Source: Candidatus Dojkabacteria bacterium
Lineage (GTDB): Bacteria > Patescibacteriota > Dojkabacteria > SC72
Assembly (NCBI GenBank): GCA_012511375.1
Contig: JAAZGF010000103.1
Span: forward strand, 1 to 6,548
Reading direction: 5' to 3'
Length of the DNA stretch: 6,548 nucleotides
In this document: one piece after another, positions 6,337-6,548 of the stretch
Numbering within the stretch: the first letter of the stretch is position 1
Layout: each line of letters begins with the position of its first letter
The notes under the pieces: generated by a model
Databases searched by the model: none
Told to the model about the DNA's origin: nothing
Seen by the model: the letters and a program-made list of their open reading frames with translations, nothing else
Translations under genes and position numbers: made by a program

Positions 6337-6417
6337 CTCCTAGGTTAGTGGCAATATTTAGATATTCATATATATGGATATTTGGAATTGCCATTAACCA
6401 AATAATAAAAAAAGGAG
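6337..6417 (+). promoter_or_regulatory. Ribosome-binding site of the lipoprotein gene with upstream complementary CUCCU
   Basis: AAAGGAG ending at 6417 lies 6 nt before the ATG at 6424, an ideal Shine-Dalgarno site. CTCCT at 6337-6341 is its exact 5-nt complement. It sits 1 nt before the 26-bp hairpin, and the Shine-Dalgarno core begins 13 nt after it, so formation of the hairpin would bring the two together. The binding site itself is secure; the masking is inferred. Confidence 0.6.
6343..6399 (+). repeat. Long inverted repeat forming a 26-bp RNA hairpin
   Basis: Left arm 6343-6369 pairs with right arm 6374-6399, with a 4-nt loop (6370-6373) and a single bulged A at 6356. Of 26 pairs, 21 are Watson-Crick and 5 are G-U in the plus-strand transcript (6348/6394, 6358/6385, 6359/6384, 6361/6382, 6366/6377). 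In a minus-strand transcript those five would be C-A mismatches, so the structure favours a plus-strand RNA. The outer 13 pairs contain most of the G-C content. No U-tract follows on either side. Confidence 0.75.
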
Positions 6418-6423
6418 TTTGAA

Positions 6424-6548
6424 ATGTTGTTAAAAAAAATATTTGTTGTTTTGTTAGTTTTGTTGTCTATTTCCGCCTGTTCAGGAGATCCGTTCTCTTA
6501 TTCCCCAGGGATTGAGGATAGCTCTCTTCCTGCAGACTTCCTCGTGCA
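6424..6548 (+). CDS. Putative lipoprotein, N-terminal part only
   Basis: The first 41 codons of a gene cut by the right edge. The product begins with a lipoprotein-type signal peptide: KK at residues 4-5, a hydrophobic core of about 10 residues (IFVVLLVLL), and the lipobox ISAC with the lipidated cysteine at C19. The mature part (SGDPFSYSPGIEDSSLPADFLV) is Ser/Pro-rich and matches no family I recognise. Residue +2 after the cysteine is Ser, so no inner-membrane retention signal of the Asp type is seen. The start is fixed by AAAGGAG 6 nt upstream. It has its own promoter and a long leader, so it is not simply co-expressed with map. Confidence 0.75.
   Translation, partial: MLLKKIFVVLLVLLSISACSGDPFSYSPGIEDSSLPADFLV

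Larger units (their letters stand above)
6257..6423 (+). promoter_or_regulatory. Structured 5' leader of the lipoprotein gene, candidate cis-regulatory RNA
   Basis: This is the non-coding stretch between the predicted start site and the lipoprotein ATG. It holds, in order: a segment (6257-6277) resembling the left arm of the later hairpin, a small hairpin (6273-6303), an AT-only weak stem TAAAAA/TTTTTA around 6313-6330, CUCCU at 6337-6341, a 26-bp hairpin (6343-6399), an A-rich spacer, and the ribosome-binding site AGGAG (6413-6417). A tiny ORF, MPKYSF then stop, occupies 6264-6284 near the 5' end. I do not recognise a known riboswitch class. It could regulate translation, or be a small mobile or repeat element inserted upstream of the gene. 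Confidence 0.5.

Noticed and set aside
6343..6399. Long hairpin as an intrinsic terminator of map
   Set aside because: No U-tract follows it on the plus strand (the next bases are A-rich), and none is positioned on the other strand; it also lies downstream of the lipoprotein promoter.
1..6548. UGA recoding to glycine, as in Gracilibacteria and SR1
   Set aside because: Frames up to 567 codons carry abundant glycine with no in-frame TGA, and domains are intact under the standard code.

Overview
The window is AT-rich bacterial DNA in the standard genetic code: long ORFs contain no in-frame TGA, which argues against a UGA-recoding lineage. It looks like a small-genome fermenter. The DEDDh exonuclease closely resembles, from memory, those of Patescibacteria (candidate phyla radiation, Parcubacteria-like), and the KorB variant also fits. 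That placement is an inference and has not been searched.

Minus strand, positions 5398 down to 1. A DnaQ-family exonuclease is followed by a tight cluster: a fused gamma-alpha 2-oxoacid:ferredoxin oxidoreductase subunit (KorA), its thiamine-diphosphate/FeS partner (KorB), and the alpha and beta parts of an ADP-forming acyl-CoA synthetase (AcdA, AcdB; beta runs off the left edge). Gaps are 0 to 3 nt from korA through acdA. The cluster encodes a two-step energy module: 2-oxoacid + CoA + oxidised ferredoxin gives acyl-CoA + CO2 + reduced ferredoxin, then acyl-CoA + ADP + Pi gives free acid + ATP + CoA. No ferredoxin or hydrogenase gene is visible to take the electrons further.

Plus strand, 5461 to the right edge. 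A type I methionine aminopeptidase (map) diverges from the exonuclease across a 62-bp gap holding both promoters. It is followed by a 195-bp intergenic region and the start of a putative lipoprotein gene, cut by the right edge.

Three features stand out. (1) AcdA and AcdB lie in the same reading frame, separated only by a TAA and about 7 codons, and the beta part has no ATG, GTG or TTG start. It must begin at a rare codon (AUA, placed 9 nt after AAGGAG), be made by readthrough, or reflect an error. (2) Good -10 boxes end only 7 to 10 nt before the ATGs of korA, the exonuclease and map, and none has a usable Shine-Dalgarno site, so leaderless transcription is likely. (3) The lipoprotein gene is the opposite case. 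A perfect extended -10 predicts a leader of about 167 nt containing a 26-bp hairpin whose five non-Watson-Crick positions are all G-U pairs, a CUCCU that could mask the AGGAG ribosome site, and a 5'-end segment that could compete for the hairpin's 3' arm. It looks like an uncharacterised cis-regulatory RNA.
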